A DNA stretch of 64,000 bases from Candidatus Izimoplasma sp. ZiA1 (GCA_002285055.1 NQYJ01000001.1:1-64000); one strand, 5' to 3'. Positions 37,878 through 47,774 are shown, numbered from the stretch's first letter. The notes: generated by a model not told the origin, from the sequence alone. Program-made: numbers and translations.

Positions 37878-38097
37878 CTAATTCTTCACCTAATTTCAAT
37901 GCTTTCACAATTAAATTTCTTACTGCTGCTAATATTCCAATAACTAAGAATATTGCCTTAAACAGCATTTCAAACCCAAATAATTTATCTAAACCTAAAC
38001 CAATTAGATATCCAATTCCCATAGCTGCTAATGCTTCATATAAAAACATTGAAACAACTCCAAAAAGTTTTATTAAGAGTTTTTTATCTTTGTCCAA
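37870..38097 (-). CDS. AtpZ/AtpI-family small membrane protein
   Basis: 75 residues with two membrane helices separated by GLGLDKLFG, the GxxxD pattern of AtpZ-like proteins that accompany ATP synthase operons. It overlaps atpI by 8 bases and follows upp by one base. AtpZ is associated with cation transport or c-ring assembly; its role here is inferred. Confidence 0.75.
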   Translation of the reverse strand: MDKDKKLLIKLFGVVSMFLYEALAAMGIGYLIGLGLDKLFGFEMLFKAIFLVIGILAAVRNLIVKALKLGEELDE

Positions 38098-38724
38098 TTA
38101 CTTAGTTCCGAACAATCTGTCACCACAATCACCAAGACCAGGAACAATATATCCAACTTCATTTAATTTTTCATCTAAAGCAGCTAAATATATATCCACA
38201 TCGGGATGATCTTCTTGTAATCTCTTAACACCTTCAGGACAACCAACAAGTCCTACAAATCTAATATCAATTGCTCCACGTTTTTTAACAGCATCAATTG
38301 CAGCAGATGCACTACCACCAGTTGCTAACATTGGGTCTACAACTAATACAGATCCTGTCGTAATCTCATCAGGAAACTTTGCATAGTATTCATGAGGTTC
38401 AAGTGTTTCCTCATCACGGTACATTCCAACATGTCCAACTTTAGCAGTTGGTATTATCATTTGAATCCCATCAACCATTCCCAAACCAGCTCTTAGGATA
38501 GGAACAATAATAACGTCTTTGCTTAAGACTTTACATGTTGTTTTTGTAATTGGTGTTTCAACAATTATTTCTTTTGTATCTAAATCTCTTGTAATTTCAA
38601 AAGTAATTAATCCACCAATTTCATTTACGTTTTCTCTAAATGTTTTAGTATCAGTATTTTTGTCTCTTACCTTTGCCATTTTATGATCAATCAAAGGATG
38701 ATCTAATACGACTACTCTACTCAT
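38098..38724 (-). CDS. upp: uracil phosphoribosyltransferase
   Basis: Salvages uracil to UMP with PRPP. The PRPP loop [18 protein letters not shown] is near residue 130, and the uracil-binding end [17 protein letters not shown] is intact. 208 residues. It sits between rpiB and the atp genes, as in Bacillus, but glyA is absent from the interval. Confidence 0.97.
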   Translation of the reverse strand: MSRVVVLDHPLIDHKMAKVRDKNTDTKTFRENVNEIGGLITFEITRDLDTKEIIVETPITKTTCKVLSKDVIIVPILRAGLGMVDGIQMIIPTAKVGHVGMYRDEETLEPHEYYAKFPDEITTGSVLVVDPMLATGGSASAAIDAVKKRGAIDIRFVGLVGCPEGVKRLQEDHPDVDIYLAALDEKLNEVGYIVPGLGDCGDRLFGTK

Positions 38725-39168
38725 TTATTGTTCCTCGCTTTCAGTAATTCTATTAATTCTTCGGTTATGACGGTCTTCATTTGAAAACTCAGTATTAACC
38801 CAAATATCTACAATTTTCAATGCTAGTTCAAGGCTAATTACTCTACCACCCATAGCTAGTACATTTGAATTGTTGTGAAGTCTAGTAGCTTCAGCAGTAA
38901 ATAAGTCATGAACTAACGCAGCTCTAACGCCGTTTACTTTATTTGCTTGAATGCTCATACCAATACCAGTACCACAAACTAATATACCTTTATCAACTTT
39001 TTTACTAGCAACAGCATTTGCTACATCTAAAGCGTAACCATTATAATCAACACTTTCCTCACTAAAACAACCATAATCTACTACCTCAAAACCATTTAAC
39101 TCCAAATGTTTCTTAATTCCTTCTTTATGGCTAAATCCGCCATGATCTGAACCTAAACCAATCTTCAT
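38725..39168 (-). CDS. rpiB: ribose 5-phosphate isomerase B (RpiB/LacAB family)
   Basis: Interconverts ribose 5-phosphate and ribulose 5-phosphate. GSDHGGFSHKEGIKKHL at the N-terminus, the active-site loop CGTGIGMSIQANKV with the catalytic Cys, and HDLFTAEATRLHNNSNVLA are characteristic. 147 residues. First gene of the upp-atp transcription unit. Confidence 0.94.
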   Translation of the reverse strand: MKIGLGSDHGGFSHKEGIKKHLELNGFEVVDYGCFSEESVDYNGYALDVANAVASKKVDKGILVCGTGIGMSIQANKVNGVRAALVHDLFTAEATRLHNNSNVLAMGGRVISLELALKIVDIWVNTEFSNEDRHNRRINRITESEEQ

Positions 39169-39210
39169 TTTCTACCTCCTGAAAGCGCTTCAGAAAACTT
39201 ACCAATCTCA

Positions 39211-39238
39211 ATTATATCAAAAGTTCGTATAAATACAA
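39211..39238 (-). promoter_or_regulatory. promoter of the rpiB-upp-atp operon
   Basis: Minus strand TTGTAT at 39233-39238, 16-base spacer and TATAAT at 39211-39216. A CTGAA/TTCAG small hairpin (39179-39193), faintly like a CcpA site, lies in the leader beside the RBS. Confidence 0.7.
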
Positions 39239-39335
39239 CTAGAAAGTTAAATTTTGCGCATTATAATAAAGAATATAAATATATATAACATATATATAAT
39301 ATAATAAATATAAAATTTGTAAAGGGTAAATGCAA

Positions 39336-39375
39336 GTAAAAAAAATATAAAAAGGCTTTCTTTACCTTTTTATAT
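39336..39375 (-). terminator. terminator after tsaC
   Basis: Perfect 11-bp stem ATATAAAAAGG/CCTTTTTATAT, 9-base loop and a run of U on the minus strand; the tsaC stop codon lies in the stem. Confidence 0.85.
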
Positions 39376-39924
39376 TTTTATTTCACCTTGTCTAAGTATT
39401 TTTTTATTTATTAAATCATAAACTGTTGAGCTCGGACTATTCAAATCTATACCAAATACTATATAATCGACCATTTTTTCATAAGCCAAACATTCTTCAA
39501 ATTTTACTATCGCAGGTTCAGTTGATAAATTTAGACTAGTTACAGCCATAGGCCCATTTTTTTCTAGTATTTTTAAAGCAGTTTCACTTTTTGGGATTCG
39601 GACACCTACGGTTTGAAATCCACTAGTAATTAAATCATCAACTTTACTTTTTTTCTCAAAGATTAATGTAAGAGCACCAGGCCAGAATTTTGATGCAATT
39701 TCTTCACCTATTTCATAGTTTTTTACTACTGATTTCACCTGATCAAGGTTTGCACACAAAAGCGCAAGAGGTTTAGTAAAATCTCTGTTTTTAATGTTAT
39801 AAATTTGTCTTATACCATCTAAATTATGAATACTAGTACCAATCCCATAAACTGTATCAGTTTCAAATATAATCACTTTATTACTTATATCTTTTTTTAA
39901 AATTTCATCAACTTTTAATATCAT
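39370..39924 (-). CDS. tsaC: L-threonylcarbamoyladenylate synthase (short TsaC form)
   Basis: Makes the activated intermediate for t6A at position 37 of ANN-decoding tRNAs. IIFETDTVYGIGTSI near residue 18 and KNRDFTKPLALLC are the YrdC/Sua5 signatures. The ATG at 39924 (behind GGTGAT) gives 184 residues, so it lacks the C-terminal Sua5 domain. The other t6A enzymes are not in the window. Confidence 0.92.
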   Translation of the reverse strand: MILKVDEILKKDISNKVIIFETDTVYGIGTSIHNLDGIRQIYNIKNRDFTKPLALLCANLDQVKSVVKNYEIGEEIASKFWPGALTLIFEKKSKVDDLITSGFQTVGVRIPKSETALKILEKNGPMAVTSLNLSTEPAIVKFEECLAYEKMVDYIVFGIDLNSPSSTVYDLINKKILRQGEIKI

Positions 39925-40057
39925 ATTTATCACCATTTATATTATATTACTTTTATTTAAATATAACAATAATCATAATAAAATAGTTTAGTAAATAAAT
40001 TAGAATTACATTAAAAAAATCAAACAATTATTGTATAATCAAACTGAGGTGATAAAT

Positions 40058-41776
40058 ATGCTAAAATCATTTATCAAATATTATAAAAATCATCGTACAC
40101 TATTTTATCTTGATTTACTAGCAGCAACTATTATGAGTGGTGTAAACCTAGTTTTCCCTCTTGTTTCAAGACATTATCTAGATGTATTAATACCAAGTAA
40201 AATGGTTACAGAGATTTTTATGTTTGGGGGAGTTTTACTACTTCTTTACTTGATTAGATTAGGCTGTAACTTTTTCGTTAACTACTACGGACACGTTATG
40301 GGAACAAGAATTGAAAGAGATATGAGGATTGATCTTTTTAAAAAAATCCAAACCCTAGACAGTGATTATTTTGATGATCATAAAACAGGTTCAATCATGA
40401 GTCACATTGTTGGTCATCTTAGAGACATATCCGAAATGAGTCATCATACACCTGAAAACTTATTTGTTGGGTCAATTATGTTATTAGGTAGTTTTATTAT
40501 CCTCTTGAATATTCATGTCCTATTTACTATTATCATTTTTTTCTTTGTTATTTTACTTGTTATCTTTAGTGCAACTAGAAGAAGAAAAATGATGGCAGCA
40601 TCAAGAAGAACTAGAAAAACACATGAAGAAATAAATAGTGAAGTTGAAAACTCTATTGGTGGAATTAGATTAACAAAAGCATTTACAAATGAAGAGTTCG
40701 AAGTTCAAAAATTTAAAAAAGTAAGTTATTTGTATCAAGAGAGTTTTGGAGAATTTTATAAGCAAATGGGTATTTTTTCCTCAGGAACAAACCTATTCAT
40801 AGATTTTATATACCTTGCTGTTCTTGTATTTGGTGGTTACTTTGTCTACTTAGGTCAAATAAGTGTTGGTAGCTATCTTGCATACTTTATGTTTATATCT
40901 TACTTAATCCAACCAATAAGAACATTAATTGGTACAATAGAACAAGTTCAAAAAGGCTGGAGTGGTTATGAAAAATTTTATAATATTATGTCAATCAACC
41001 CAAAAATACATTCACCTTTAAATCCGTTATTTCTTGATGAAACAGGTGGAACAATCGAATTTAAGAATGTTGAATTTCAATATGAATCATCTTACAAAAA
41101 TGTTTTATATAATTTCAATGTCAAAATAGACCAAGGAAAAAAAGTAGCACTAGTTGGAGAAACTGGAGTTGGAAAAAGCACAATTTCCAAGTTGATTCCA
41201 AGATTTTATGATGTGAAAAATGGTGAAATTATTGTCAACGGTCAAAATATTAAAGACTATGATATTTATAGTCTAAGATCAAACATTGGTCATGTTCAAC
41301 AAGATGTTTATATATTTTATGGTACTGTAAAAGATAATATCTTATATGGTAAACCATCAGCAACATTTGAGGAAGTTGTAGATGCTGCAAAGAGTGCAAA
41401 TATTCATGATTTTATTATGTCACTTGAAAATGGTTATGAGACTACCGTAGGTGAAAGAGGCGTTAAATTATCTGGTGGACAAAAGCAGAGAATAAGTATA
41501 GCTCGAGTTTTTCTTAAAAACCCACCAATCTTAATTCTAGATGAAGCTACTTCAAGTTTAGATAATGTAACTGAAAAATTGATTCAAAATTCTTTAGATA
41601 AACTTAGCAAGGGTAGAACAACCTTAGTTATTGCTCATAGGTTATCGACTATATCTAATGCTGATGAAATCCTTGTGTTAACTGAAGAAGGAATCACTGA
41701 AAGAGGTAAGCATTCAGCACTTATAGAACAAAATGGATACTACGCTAGTTTATATAAAGCATCTCTTGAAATATAA
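40058..41776 (+). CDS. ABC exporter, fused permease and ATPase
   Basis: Half-transporter of 572 residues. The N-terminal membrane domain has about six helices (residues 1-310); the ATPase has Walker A GETGVGKST (near 370), Q-loop, signature LSGGQKQR and Walker B ILILDEATSS. Architecture is MdlB/MsbA/BmrA-like; substrate unknown, and it may act as a homodimer since no partner gene is adjacent. The ATG at 40058 has GAGGTGATAAAT upstream, preferred to the open frame from 40031. A TATAAT lies at 40034-40039. Confidence 0.93.
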   Translation: MLKSFIKYYKNHRTLFYLDLLAATIMSGVNLVFPLVSRHYLDVLIPSKMVTEIFMFGGVLLLLYLIRLGCNFFVNYYGHVMGTRIERDMRIDLFKKIQTLDSDYFDDHKTGSIMSHIVGHLRDISEMSHHTPENLFVGSIMLLGSFIILLNIHVLFTIIIFFFVILLVIFSATRRRKMMAASRRTRKTHEEINSEVENSIGGIRLTKAFTNEEFEVQKFKKVSYLYQESFGEFYKQMGIFSSGTNLFIDFIYLAVLVFGGYFVYLGQISVGSYLAYFMFISYLIQPIRTLIGTIEQVQKGWSGYEKFYNIMSINPKIHSPLNPLFLDETGGTIEFKNVEFQYESSYKNVLYNFNVKIDQGKKVALVGETGVGKSTISKLIPRFYDVKNGEIIVNGQNIKDYDIYSLRSNIGHVQQDVYIFYGTVKDNILYGKPSATFEEVVDAAKSANIHDFIMSLENGYETTVGERGVKLSGGQKQRISIARVFLKNPPILILDEATSSLDNVTEKLIQNSLDKLSKGRTTLVIAHRLSTISNADEILVLTEEGITERGKHSALIEQNGYYASLYKASLEI

Positions 41777-41803
41777 AAAAAACCTCGTTTCGAGGTTTTT
41801 TTA
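41775..41803. terminator. bidirectional terminator, ABC exporter/rnhB
   Basis: Perfect stem AACCTCG/CGAGGTT with a 3-base loop, flanked by A8 and T7, so it works on both strands between converging genes. Confidence 0.93.
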
Positions 41804-42421
41804 TATCTTAAGTTTAACTTGTTTATGAATCGCGTCATAGACGGGTTTATATGTTTTTCTATGGCAATCTAAAACTCCATAATCATTGAGTGCTTGAACA
41901 TGCTTTTTAGTTGGATACCCTTTATGTTGTTCAAAACCATACTCAGGATACTTTAATCCTAGTTTAATCATATAATCGTCGCGCTCTACTTTTGCAATAA
42001 TACTTGCAGCAGCAATAGTTGCACTTTTTGAATCGCCTTTAATAATTGATTCATATGGTATATTAATCTCGTTTAAAGGCATTGCATCACTCAAAACAAA
42101 ATCCGGTTTTATTTTCAAGCTCTCAATAGAAATAATCATTGCCTTTTTAGAAGCTTGATATATATTAATCTTGTCAATCTCAATAGGATCAATATATGTA
42201 ATACTATAAGCTAAACACTTGCTTTTTATTTCAATTGAAAGTTCTCTTCTTTTTTTATCAGTGAGTTTTTTTGAATCATTTAATCCCTCGATAATTTCGT
42301 CAGGGTTTAATATAACTGCGGCAGCCACAACAGGACCAGCTAATGGACCTCTGCCAACCTCATCAACACCTGCTATATATTTAAATCCTTTTGATAGTAA
42401 TTCAGTTTCAAAGCTATACAT
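41801..42421 (-). CDS. rnhB: ribonuclease HII
   Basis: Cuts RNA in RNA-DNA hybrids and at single ribonucleotides. GVDEVGRGPLAGPVVAAAVIL holds the first acidic residues, followed by LNDSKKLTDKKR and the Asp of VLSDAMPL. About 206 residues. The ATG at 42421 follows an in-frame GTG at 42424. It overlaps the rbgA end, as in rbgA-rnhB pairs of Firmicutes. Confidence 0.96.
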   Translation of the reverse strand: MYSFETELLSKGFKYIAGVDEVGRGPLAGPVVAAAVILNPDEIIEGLNDSKKLTDKKRRELSIEIKSKCLAYSITYIDPIEIDKINIYQASKKAMIISIESLKIKPDFVLSDAMPLNEINIPYESIIKGDSKSATIAAASIIAKVERDDYMIKLGLKYPEYGFEQHKGYPTKKHVQALNDYGVLDCHRKTYKPVYDAIHKQVKLKI

Positions 42422-43268
42422 CACTTACTCTATCCATAATGATTTTACCGAATCTATCATGTCGAAAATCATGTAGAAACATATTACAAACTCGATCATA
42501 ATCAATGTTTTTACCAGGAAGTAAACAGCCTCTATTAATACCAATATCATCAAAAACTTGAACTATGTTATCCTCGTCAACTTTAATATCATATCTGCTT
42601 TCAAACTCAGCTCTATAAAACTTATACAAAAACTTAAAACCATAAATTGCAATATCATCAATTGGAAGTATATCATCTTTAATTGCACCAATTAATGCAA
42701 GTTTATAAGCAATGTCTTCATCTTCAAATTTTGGCCACAAGATTCCCGGAGTATCTAACAACTCAAAATGTTGACCAATTTTTATATACTGAGCTTGTTT
42801 GGTAACACCTGGTCTGTCTCCTGTAACTAATTTTTTCTTAGAAGCTAGTTTGTTTATTAATGTTGATTTTCCAACATTAGGGATACCAAGAATCATAGCT
42901 CTTACAGCTCTTTCTTTTCTTCCTCTTGATAATTCTTTATCAATTACCTTTTGAATAATACCCCTTGCTGTTTGTTCAATTTGATTTAAACCTTGGCCTG
43001 ATATAGCATTAATTTTTAATGCTAAAAAACCCTTTTTCTCAAAATATTGAATCCATTTGCTGAGTTCCTTTTGGTCAGCAAGGTCTGCTTTATTTAATAA
43101 AATAATACGAGGCTTATCACCTATTATTTCATTAATCACAGGATTCTGACTAGATAAAGGAATTCGAGCATCTAAGAGCTCAAAGACAATATCTATTTGC
43201 TTAATTTTCTCTTTTACAATTCTTTTGGTCTTAGCCATATGGCCAGGATACCATTGTATTTGTTTCAT
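42414..43268 (-). CDS. rbgA: ribosome biogenesis GTPase RbgA (YlqF)
   Basis: Circularly permuted GTPase needed for late 50S assembly. The G4 motif LLNKADLAD (near 57) precedes G1 GIPNVGKSTLINKL (near 128) and G3 LLDTPGIL; the N-terminal WYPGHMAK is diagnostic. 284 residues. It is encoded between lepB and rnhB. Confidence 0.97.
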   Translation of the reverse strand: MKQIQWYPGHMAKTKRIVKEKIKQIDIVFELLDARIPLSSQNPVINEIIGDKPRIILLNKADLADQKELSKWIQYFEKKGFLALKINAISGQGLNQIEQTARGIIQKVIDKELSRGRKERAVRAMILGIPNVGKSTLINKLASKKKLVTGDRPGVTKQAQYIKIGQHFELLDTPGILWPKFEDEDIAYKLALIGAIKDDILPIDDIAIYGFKFLYKFYRAEFESRYDIKVDEDNIVQVFDDIGINRGCLLPGKNIDYDRVCNMFLHDFRHDRFGKIIMDRVSDV

Positions 43269-43276
43269 CCAATCAC

Positions 43277-44116
43277 CTAATTAAATATGTCTCTTAAGAA
43301 GTTATTATACTTGTATACAACAACTCCATAAATATCCTCTTTCATAATCATTCCTAGACTTGAATTTCTTGAGTCAACAGAAACTTCTCTATGATCACCT
43401 AGAACGAAATACGCTCCATCTGGAACATTAAAAGTGCAAGTGTCTTGAGCTTGATAATCACAATATGTATAGTTAATCATATTTCCTTCATCATCCTTTA
43501 AAAACTCTTGTTCTACTAGAATGAAATCAAAGTCTATACCTTGACCATCTTTATCAATATATAAACTATTTTCTTGTAATTTTATAGTCTCTCCAGGGAG
43601 TCCTATGATTCTTTTTATATAGAATGTATCCTCATCCGCTTCCAAAATAATTACATCAAAACGTTTGTAATCATTAAAAATATGTTCTATTACAATATCG
43701 TCACCTTCATAATAATTTGGTTCCATACTAGTTTCTTTTACGGTTGCAAAACTAAAAAATAATGAATTAATCAAGCTATATAATAGCACAAACATTGGTA
43801 ATATGAAAACTAAATCAAAGATTTCCTTAATTTTTTTAAAAGCATGTAAAGTTTCAATATGATCGTCAAACTTATTAATCTTTAGATATATAAATATACC
43901 AACGACAATAAAGAATGATATCCATAATAAAACAGTGAAAATCATTTGATCAAATATACCATTAAAAGCTATATGTCTATCAAATACTCCAACTAGGATA
44001 AGTACTGCAAATCCAATAAATGAAACTATTAGTTTTAGATAAATTTTTCTTCTTACTATATTTATCTCTTCTTGATAACTTTGTGGTTCATCGAGTATTA
44101 TTTCATCAGTTTCCAT
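43277..44116 (-). CDS. lepB: signal peptidase I with extra N-terminal membrane segments
   Basis: Removes signal peptides from exported proteins. Catalytic Ser130 (KETSMEPNYYEGD) and Lys168 (FYIKRIIGLPGE) are present, as is the GDHREVSVDSRNS box. Unlike the single-anchor SipS type, about three hydrophobic segments (roughly 27-47, 55-78 and 100-124) precede the catalytic domain. Length 279. RBS AGGTGAAG. It lies just after the FtsK-like gene and before rbgA. Confidence 0.92.
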   Translation of the reverse strand: METDEIILDEPQSYQEEINIVRRKIYLKLIVSFIGFAVLILVGVFDRHIAFNGIFDQMIFTVLLWISFFIVVGIFIYLKINKFDDHIETLHAFKKIKEIFDLVFILPMFVLLYSLINSLFFSFATVKETSMEPNYYEGDDIVIEHIFNDYKRFDVIILEADEDTFYIKRIIGLPGETIKLQENSLYIDKDGQGIDFDFILVEQEFLKDDEGNMINYTYCDYQAQDTCTFNVPDGAYFVLGDHREVSVDSRNSSLGMIMKEDIYGVVVYKYNNFLRDIFN

Positions 44117-44124
44117 ATCTTCAC

Positions 44125-46113
44125 CTACATATTCCTCATGATTTCATCAAGTTCATCAAGTGTAACTAGTACTTCTCTTGAACGAGATCCAAGATTCTCG
44201 GAAACAATATTCATTTCGCAAAGAATCTCTACTATATTCTTAGCTCTATTAAAACCAATATTAAATTCTCTACTAATTTTATTCATTGAAGCTTCACCCT
44301 GTACAATTATATATTTGGCAACTTCTTCAATTAAATCATCACTATTTTTAACACTTGTTGCTTTTTGTATCAATTTCTCTTGTGTAAATAGATAAGTTGG
44401 TTTAAGTTGTCTTCTAATAAACTCATTAACATTTCTAATTTCATCATCAGAGATAAATGCGCCTTGAACTCTGATTTTAGGTTGCCCATTTTCTGCGAAA
44501 AGCATGTCTCCTCGACCAAGTAATTTATCCGCGCCTGAAGAATCAATTATTGTTTGTGAATCAATATGACTTGATACTGAAAAGGCAATTCTTGTTGGAA
44601 TATTCGATTTTATTGTTCCTTTAACAATATCAGTCGATGGTCTTTGTGTAGCAATAATTAAATGAATACCACAAGCTCTAGCTTTTTGAGTTAATCTCAT
44701 AATAGATTCCTCAACACTTGCACTTGCTATCATCATTAAATCCGCTAGTTCATCAACAATAATAACAATATATGGCATTTTTTCAAAATTACCTTTTACC
44801 ATAATTTTATTATAACTTTTTATATCTCTAGCCCTCTCATTAGCAAACATTTGGAATCTACGATCCATTTCCTCTACAGCCCATTTAAGTCCAGCTGTAG
44901 CTATTTTCGGGTCTGTAATAACAGGTGTTATTAAATGTGGAATATCATTATAAGCAGCTAACTCGACCATTTTTGGATCAATAAGCATTAATTTTAATTC
45001 ATCAGGATTATACTTAAATAACAAACTTATTAAAATCGTATTAATACATACACTTTTACCACTACCTGTTGCTCCAGCAACAAGTCCATGAGGCATTTTA
45101 GCTATTGATGTATATACTCCAAACCCATCGATATCTAACCCAAGAGCAACAGTTAAAGCTTCATCAGCATTTGTGAACTCCTCAGTATCAACAATTTCAA
45201 TAAAATTAACAATTTCTGGCACTTCATTTGGAACTTCAATACCAATTGTAGATTTTCCAGGAATAGGAGCTTCAATTCTAATATCTTTTGCTGCTAAAGC
45301 CATTTTTATATTGTCAGAGATATTAGTAATTTTTTTTACATTTACTCCGCTATCTAATAAGATCTCATATCTAGTAACCGTTGGTCCTTTAGTATGAGTG
45401 TAAACATGAGCTCCTACTTGGAACTCTTCAAATGTTTTATTTAAAACATCTATTTGTTTTTGAATCCACTCGTGTCCATCGTTTATCTGTTTCTCAGATT
45501 TTTGAAGAAGTGATAATGGTGGGAGGTTATAACTCAAATTTACAGCTCTTTTTTTGCTAAACTGTTTCTCTTTGATTCCACTATTGCCTTCATTATTAAA
45601 CCCTTGTTCTTCAATTACGTTTGTTTCTTTCTCCTCAAAAAAATCAGAAATCGAAGTTTTTACTTCATCATTAGTATATTCCTTCCTATTCTCTTGATGA
45701 GAAAAACTTGGCTCTTCATTTACTTCTTTTTTATCTGGTCGCTCATCACTATAAAAATCAAATTTCTCCTGTATGTTTCTTTTTTCTTGGTTATTTAATA
45801 CTTCTTTAAGATTTGCACCTTTAACTAAATCAAATTCTGGGTACTCTGATCCATATTTTTTCTTTCGGTCTTCTTTTGATAATTTTGGTTTTGTTCTAAA
45901 ATTATCAAATTGCTTATCTAAATCACCTTCACGTTTGTGAGGTGATGGAATAACAATTTCATCTTTCGTGTTTTGTCCAAATATAGGTGAAATGAACTTA
46001 TTCTTTTGATAAGCTCTTTTTTCCTCTTCGCTCCTGATTTGAACTATCTCAAAAGGAACTGTATCTGTTGTTCTTTTTTCTACAGTGTTTATTCTCTTTT
46101 TTCTAAACAACAT
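44125..46113 (-). CDS. FtsK/SftA-type DNA translocase without membrane domain
   Basis: Hexameric DNA pump. The C-terminal two thirds contains the FtsK alpha region, Walker A GATGSGKSV (near 355), Walker B IVIIVDELADLMM and the gamma winged helix (about 590-662) with EASMNKISREFNIGFNRA, which reads orienting sequences. The first 200 residues are charged and unstructured with no membrane helix, so it resembles the soluble SftA of Bacillus rather than SpoIIIE/FtsK. The ATG at 46113 (behind AAGGAG) is chosen over the GTG at 46140. It begins 4 bases after a membrane protein gene that may serve as its anchor. Confidence 0.9.
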   Translation of the reverse strand: MLFRKKRINTVEKRTTDTVPFEIVQIRSEEEKRAYQKNKFISPIFGQNTKDEIVIPSPHKREGDLDKQFDNFRTKPKLSKEDRKKKYGSEYPEFDLVKGANLKEVLNNQEKRNIQEKFDFYSDERPDKKEVNEEPSFSHQENRKEYTNDEVKTSISDFFEEKETNVIEEQGFNNEGNSGIKEKQFSKKRAVNLSYNLPPLSLLQKSEKQINDGHEWIQKQIDVLNKTFEEFQVGAHVYTHTKGPTVTRYEILLDSGVNVKKITNISDNIKMALAAKDIRIEAPIPGKSTIGIEVPNEVPEIVNFIEIVDTEEFTNADEALTVALGLDIDGFGVYTSIAKMPHGLVAGATGSGKSVCINTILISLLFKYNPDELKLMLIDPKMVELAAYNDIPHLITPVITDPKIATAGLKWAVEEMDRRFQMFANERARDIKSYNKIMVKGNFEKMPYIVIIVDELADLMMIASASVEESIMRLTQKARACGIHLIIATQRPSTDIVKGTIKSNIPTRIAFSVSSHIDSQTIIDSSGADKLLGRGDMLFAENGQPKIRVQGAFISDDEIRNVNEFIRRQLKPTYLFTQEKLIQKATSVKNSDDLIEEVAKYIIVQGEASMNKISREFNIGFNRAKNIVEILCEMNIVSENLGSRSREVLVTLDELDEIMRNM

Positions 46114-46117
46114 CAAA

Positions 46118-46867
46118 TCACTCCTTTTCCTCTTCTTCACCCTCTAATAGTTTTTCCATTTCCTTCTCAACAATATCTAACTCTATTGGAGCATCAAATA
46201 CATTCTTAGAATATATTTTTGTAGTTTCCTCTCCAACAATTCCAATGATTACAATACATACTTTTCTTGTAAGCATATCAACACTAGTGTTGATAACTAG
46301 TTTTCGAAACCAATATACAGGATTCACAATATTCACTGCGGCACCAACAACTTGTAACGCTTTTTGTATCTTTAGTTTTTTTGCTGTTTTCATAATTTTT
46401 GAATCTTCTATTTGCTTTTTCTTATCAAACATTTCTACGACTTTTGTTATTCTCATTTTTTTAGTGTTTTTTAAAATTGGTTTCTCAAGTAACTCATCAA
46501 CACGATCAGTGATATAATGATTTAATGTTAAAAATTCATTTACACTAAGTTCAAGCATAGGATATTTTGAATCCGGAAAAAAATATCTTGAAATATCTTC
46601 AAGAAGTTCATATGATAATTCAAAAGTTAATTTACCTACTTTTGAGTCTGGAAGTTTTCTTTGTTGCTTAAATTGATTTTGTTTTGCTATTATCATGTTT
46701 TTTAACTCTTCTTCATCAATTTCCGTTTTTGATCTTTTAATATCTTCGAGATTAAGATGATTTCCTCTAATTAAAAGTTGAACATATATTACAGTGAATA
46801 GGATAACTCCACTTATCATACCAAAAAAGAAATTAATGAATCCACCGAATGAAATATCAAATGGCAT
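46118..46867 (-). CDS. unknown membrane protein paired with the DNA translocase
   Basis: I do not recognise the family. The 249 residues start with one membrane helix (about 10-33), then a charged segment, a helical middle with a mildly hydrophobic stretch (about 170-190, VVGAAVNIVNPVYW) and another hydrophobic segment (about 200-212, VCIVIIGIVG), and end in a very acidic tail rich in Glu. Its stop lies 4 bases before the FtsK-like start, so the two are co-translated. A role in anchoring or regulating the translocase is a guess from this pairing. Confidence 0.8.
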   Translation of the reverse strand: MPFDISFGGFINFFFGMISGVILFTVIYVQLLIRGNHLNLEDIKRSKTEIDEEELKNMIIAKQNQFKQQRKLPDSKVGKLTFELSYELLEDISRYFFPDSKYPMLELSVNEFLTLNHYITDRVDELLEKPILKNTKKMRITKVVEMFDKKKQIEDSKIMKTAKKLKIQKALQVVGAAVNIVNPVYWFRKLVINTSVDMLTRKVCIVIIGIVGEETTKIYSKNVFDAPIELDIVEKEMEKLLEGEEEEKE

Positions 46868-46961
46868 AATATCACTCCTAACCTTATAATTATTATATCA
46901 TAATTAAATATATTAATTGTGTATAAAATGTTTTTATGCGATAATAATAAAAGGTGATAAT

Positions 46962-47774
46962 ATGAAGAAATATTTGATTGCCTTAGATTTAGATGGAACA
47001 AGTCTTTCTGATTGGCAAACTATGAACAAAGAAATCAAAGAAATAGTAACAGTTTTAAAGAATGATGGGCACAAAATTGTTATTGCTACTGGTAGACCAT
47101 TTAGAAGTAGTGAACAGTTTTATGACTATCTTGAGCTTGATACACCAATGATAAATTATAATGGTGGTCTTGTAACAAATAAACATGATGATAATTTTGA
47201 AAAATACTCAATCAACTTGAATCTTGATCATGTCCTCCAATTATTTGAGGATAATAAGGAGTTTATTCATAATGCATTCGGTGAAATTCAAGATGATATA
47301 TTTTTACTTAGAGACGAAGAGGAAATAAGACCATTACTTCATTATTTTAATGGAGCTAAACTTTTTATTGGGGATTTTAAAGATATCTTGAAAACAGACC
47401 CAAATGGTTTTATGATTGTAGCAAAAAAAGGTTATGAAGATGTAATTGAAAAATATGTAAAAGAAGTTATGGGACAACATATTCTTTCTAGAAACTGGGG
47501 AGCAGAGTATAGCAACATTATTGAAATATTCACTCCACAAACTAACAAAGGTACTGCTCTAGACTATGTAGCTAAAAATTTGGGATTTACAAGTGAAGAC
47601 ATAATCGCAATAGGTGATGGTCATAACGATATTGAAATGATTGAATACGCTAAACTTGGAGTAGCAATGAAAGACTCACATCCTGAATTAATTGAAAAGG
47701 CTGATATGGTATTAGATTACACATCAAAAGAAAATGGTGTTGAGAAGTTTTTAAGAACATTCTTTAATAAATAA
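46962..47774 (+). CDS. HAD-superfamily (Cof-type) phosphatase
   Basis: Class IIB HAD hydrolase of 270 residues. Motif I is ALDLDGTSL, motif II is IATGRPF, and motifs III/IV are the Lys and GDGHNDIEMIEYA. The cap domain lies between. Members dephosphorylate sugar phosphates or flavin/pyridoxal phosphates; the substrate cannot be told. The ATG at 46962 has AAAGGTGAT upstream, preferred to the frame opening at 46917. Confidence 0.93.
   Translation: MKKYLIALDLDGTSLSDWQTMNKEIKEIVTVLKNDGHKIVIATGRPFRSSEQFYDYLELDTPMINYNGGLVTNKHDDNFEKYSINLNLDHVLQLFEDNKEFIHNAFGEIQDDIFLLRDEEEIRPLLHYFNGAKLFIGDFKDILKTDPNGFMIVAKKGYEDVIEKYVKEVMGQHILSRNWGAEYSNIIEIFTPQTNKGTALDYVAKNLGFTSEDIIAIGDGHNDIEMIEYAKLGVAMKDSHPELIEKADMVLDYTSKENGVEKFLRTFFNK

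Noticed and set aside
39179..39193. CcpA cre site before rpiB
   Set aside because: CTGAAAGCGCTTCAG lacks one base of the symmetrical cre consensus and lies downstream of the promoter next to the RBS; too weak to call.
46816..47001. Minus-strand 61-residue frame across the 46867-46962 gap
   Set aside because: It overlaps the start of two real genes on either strand and has no RBS.
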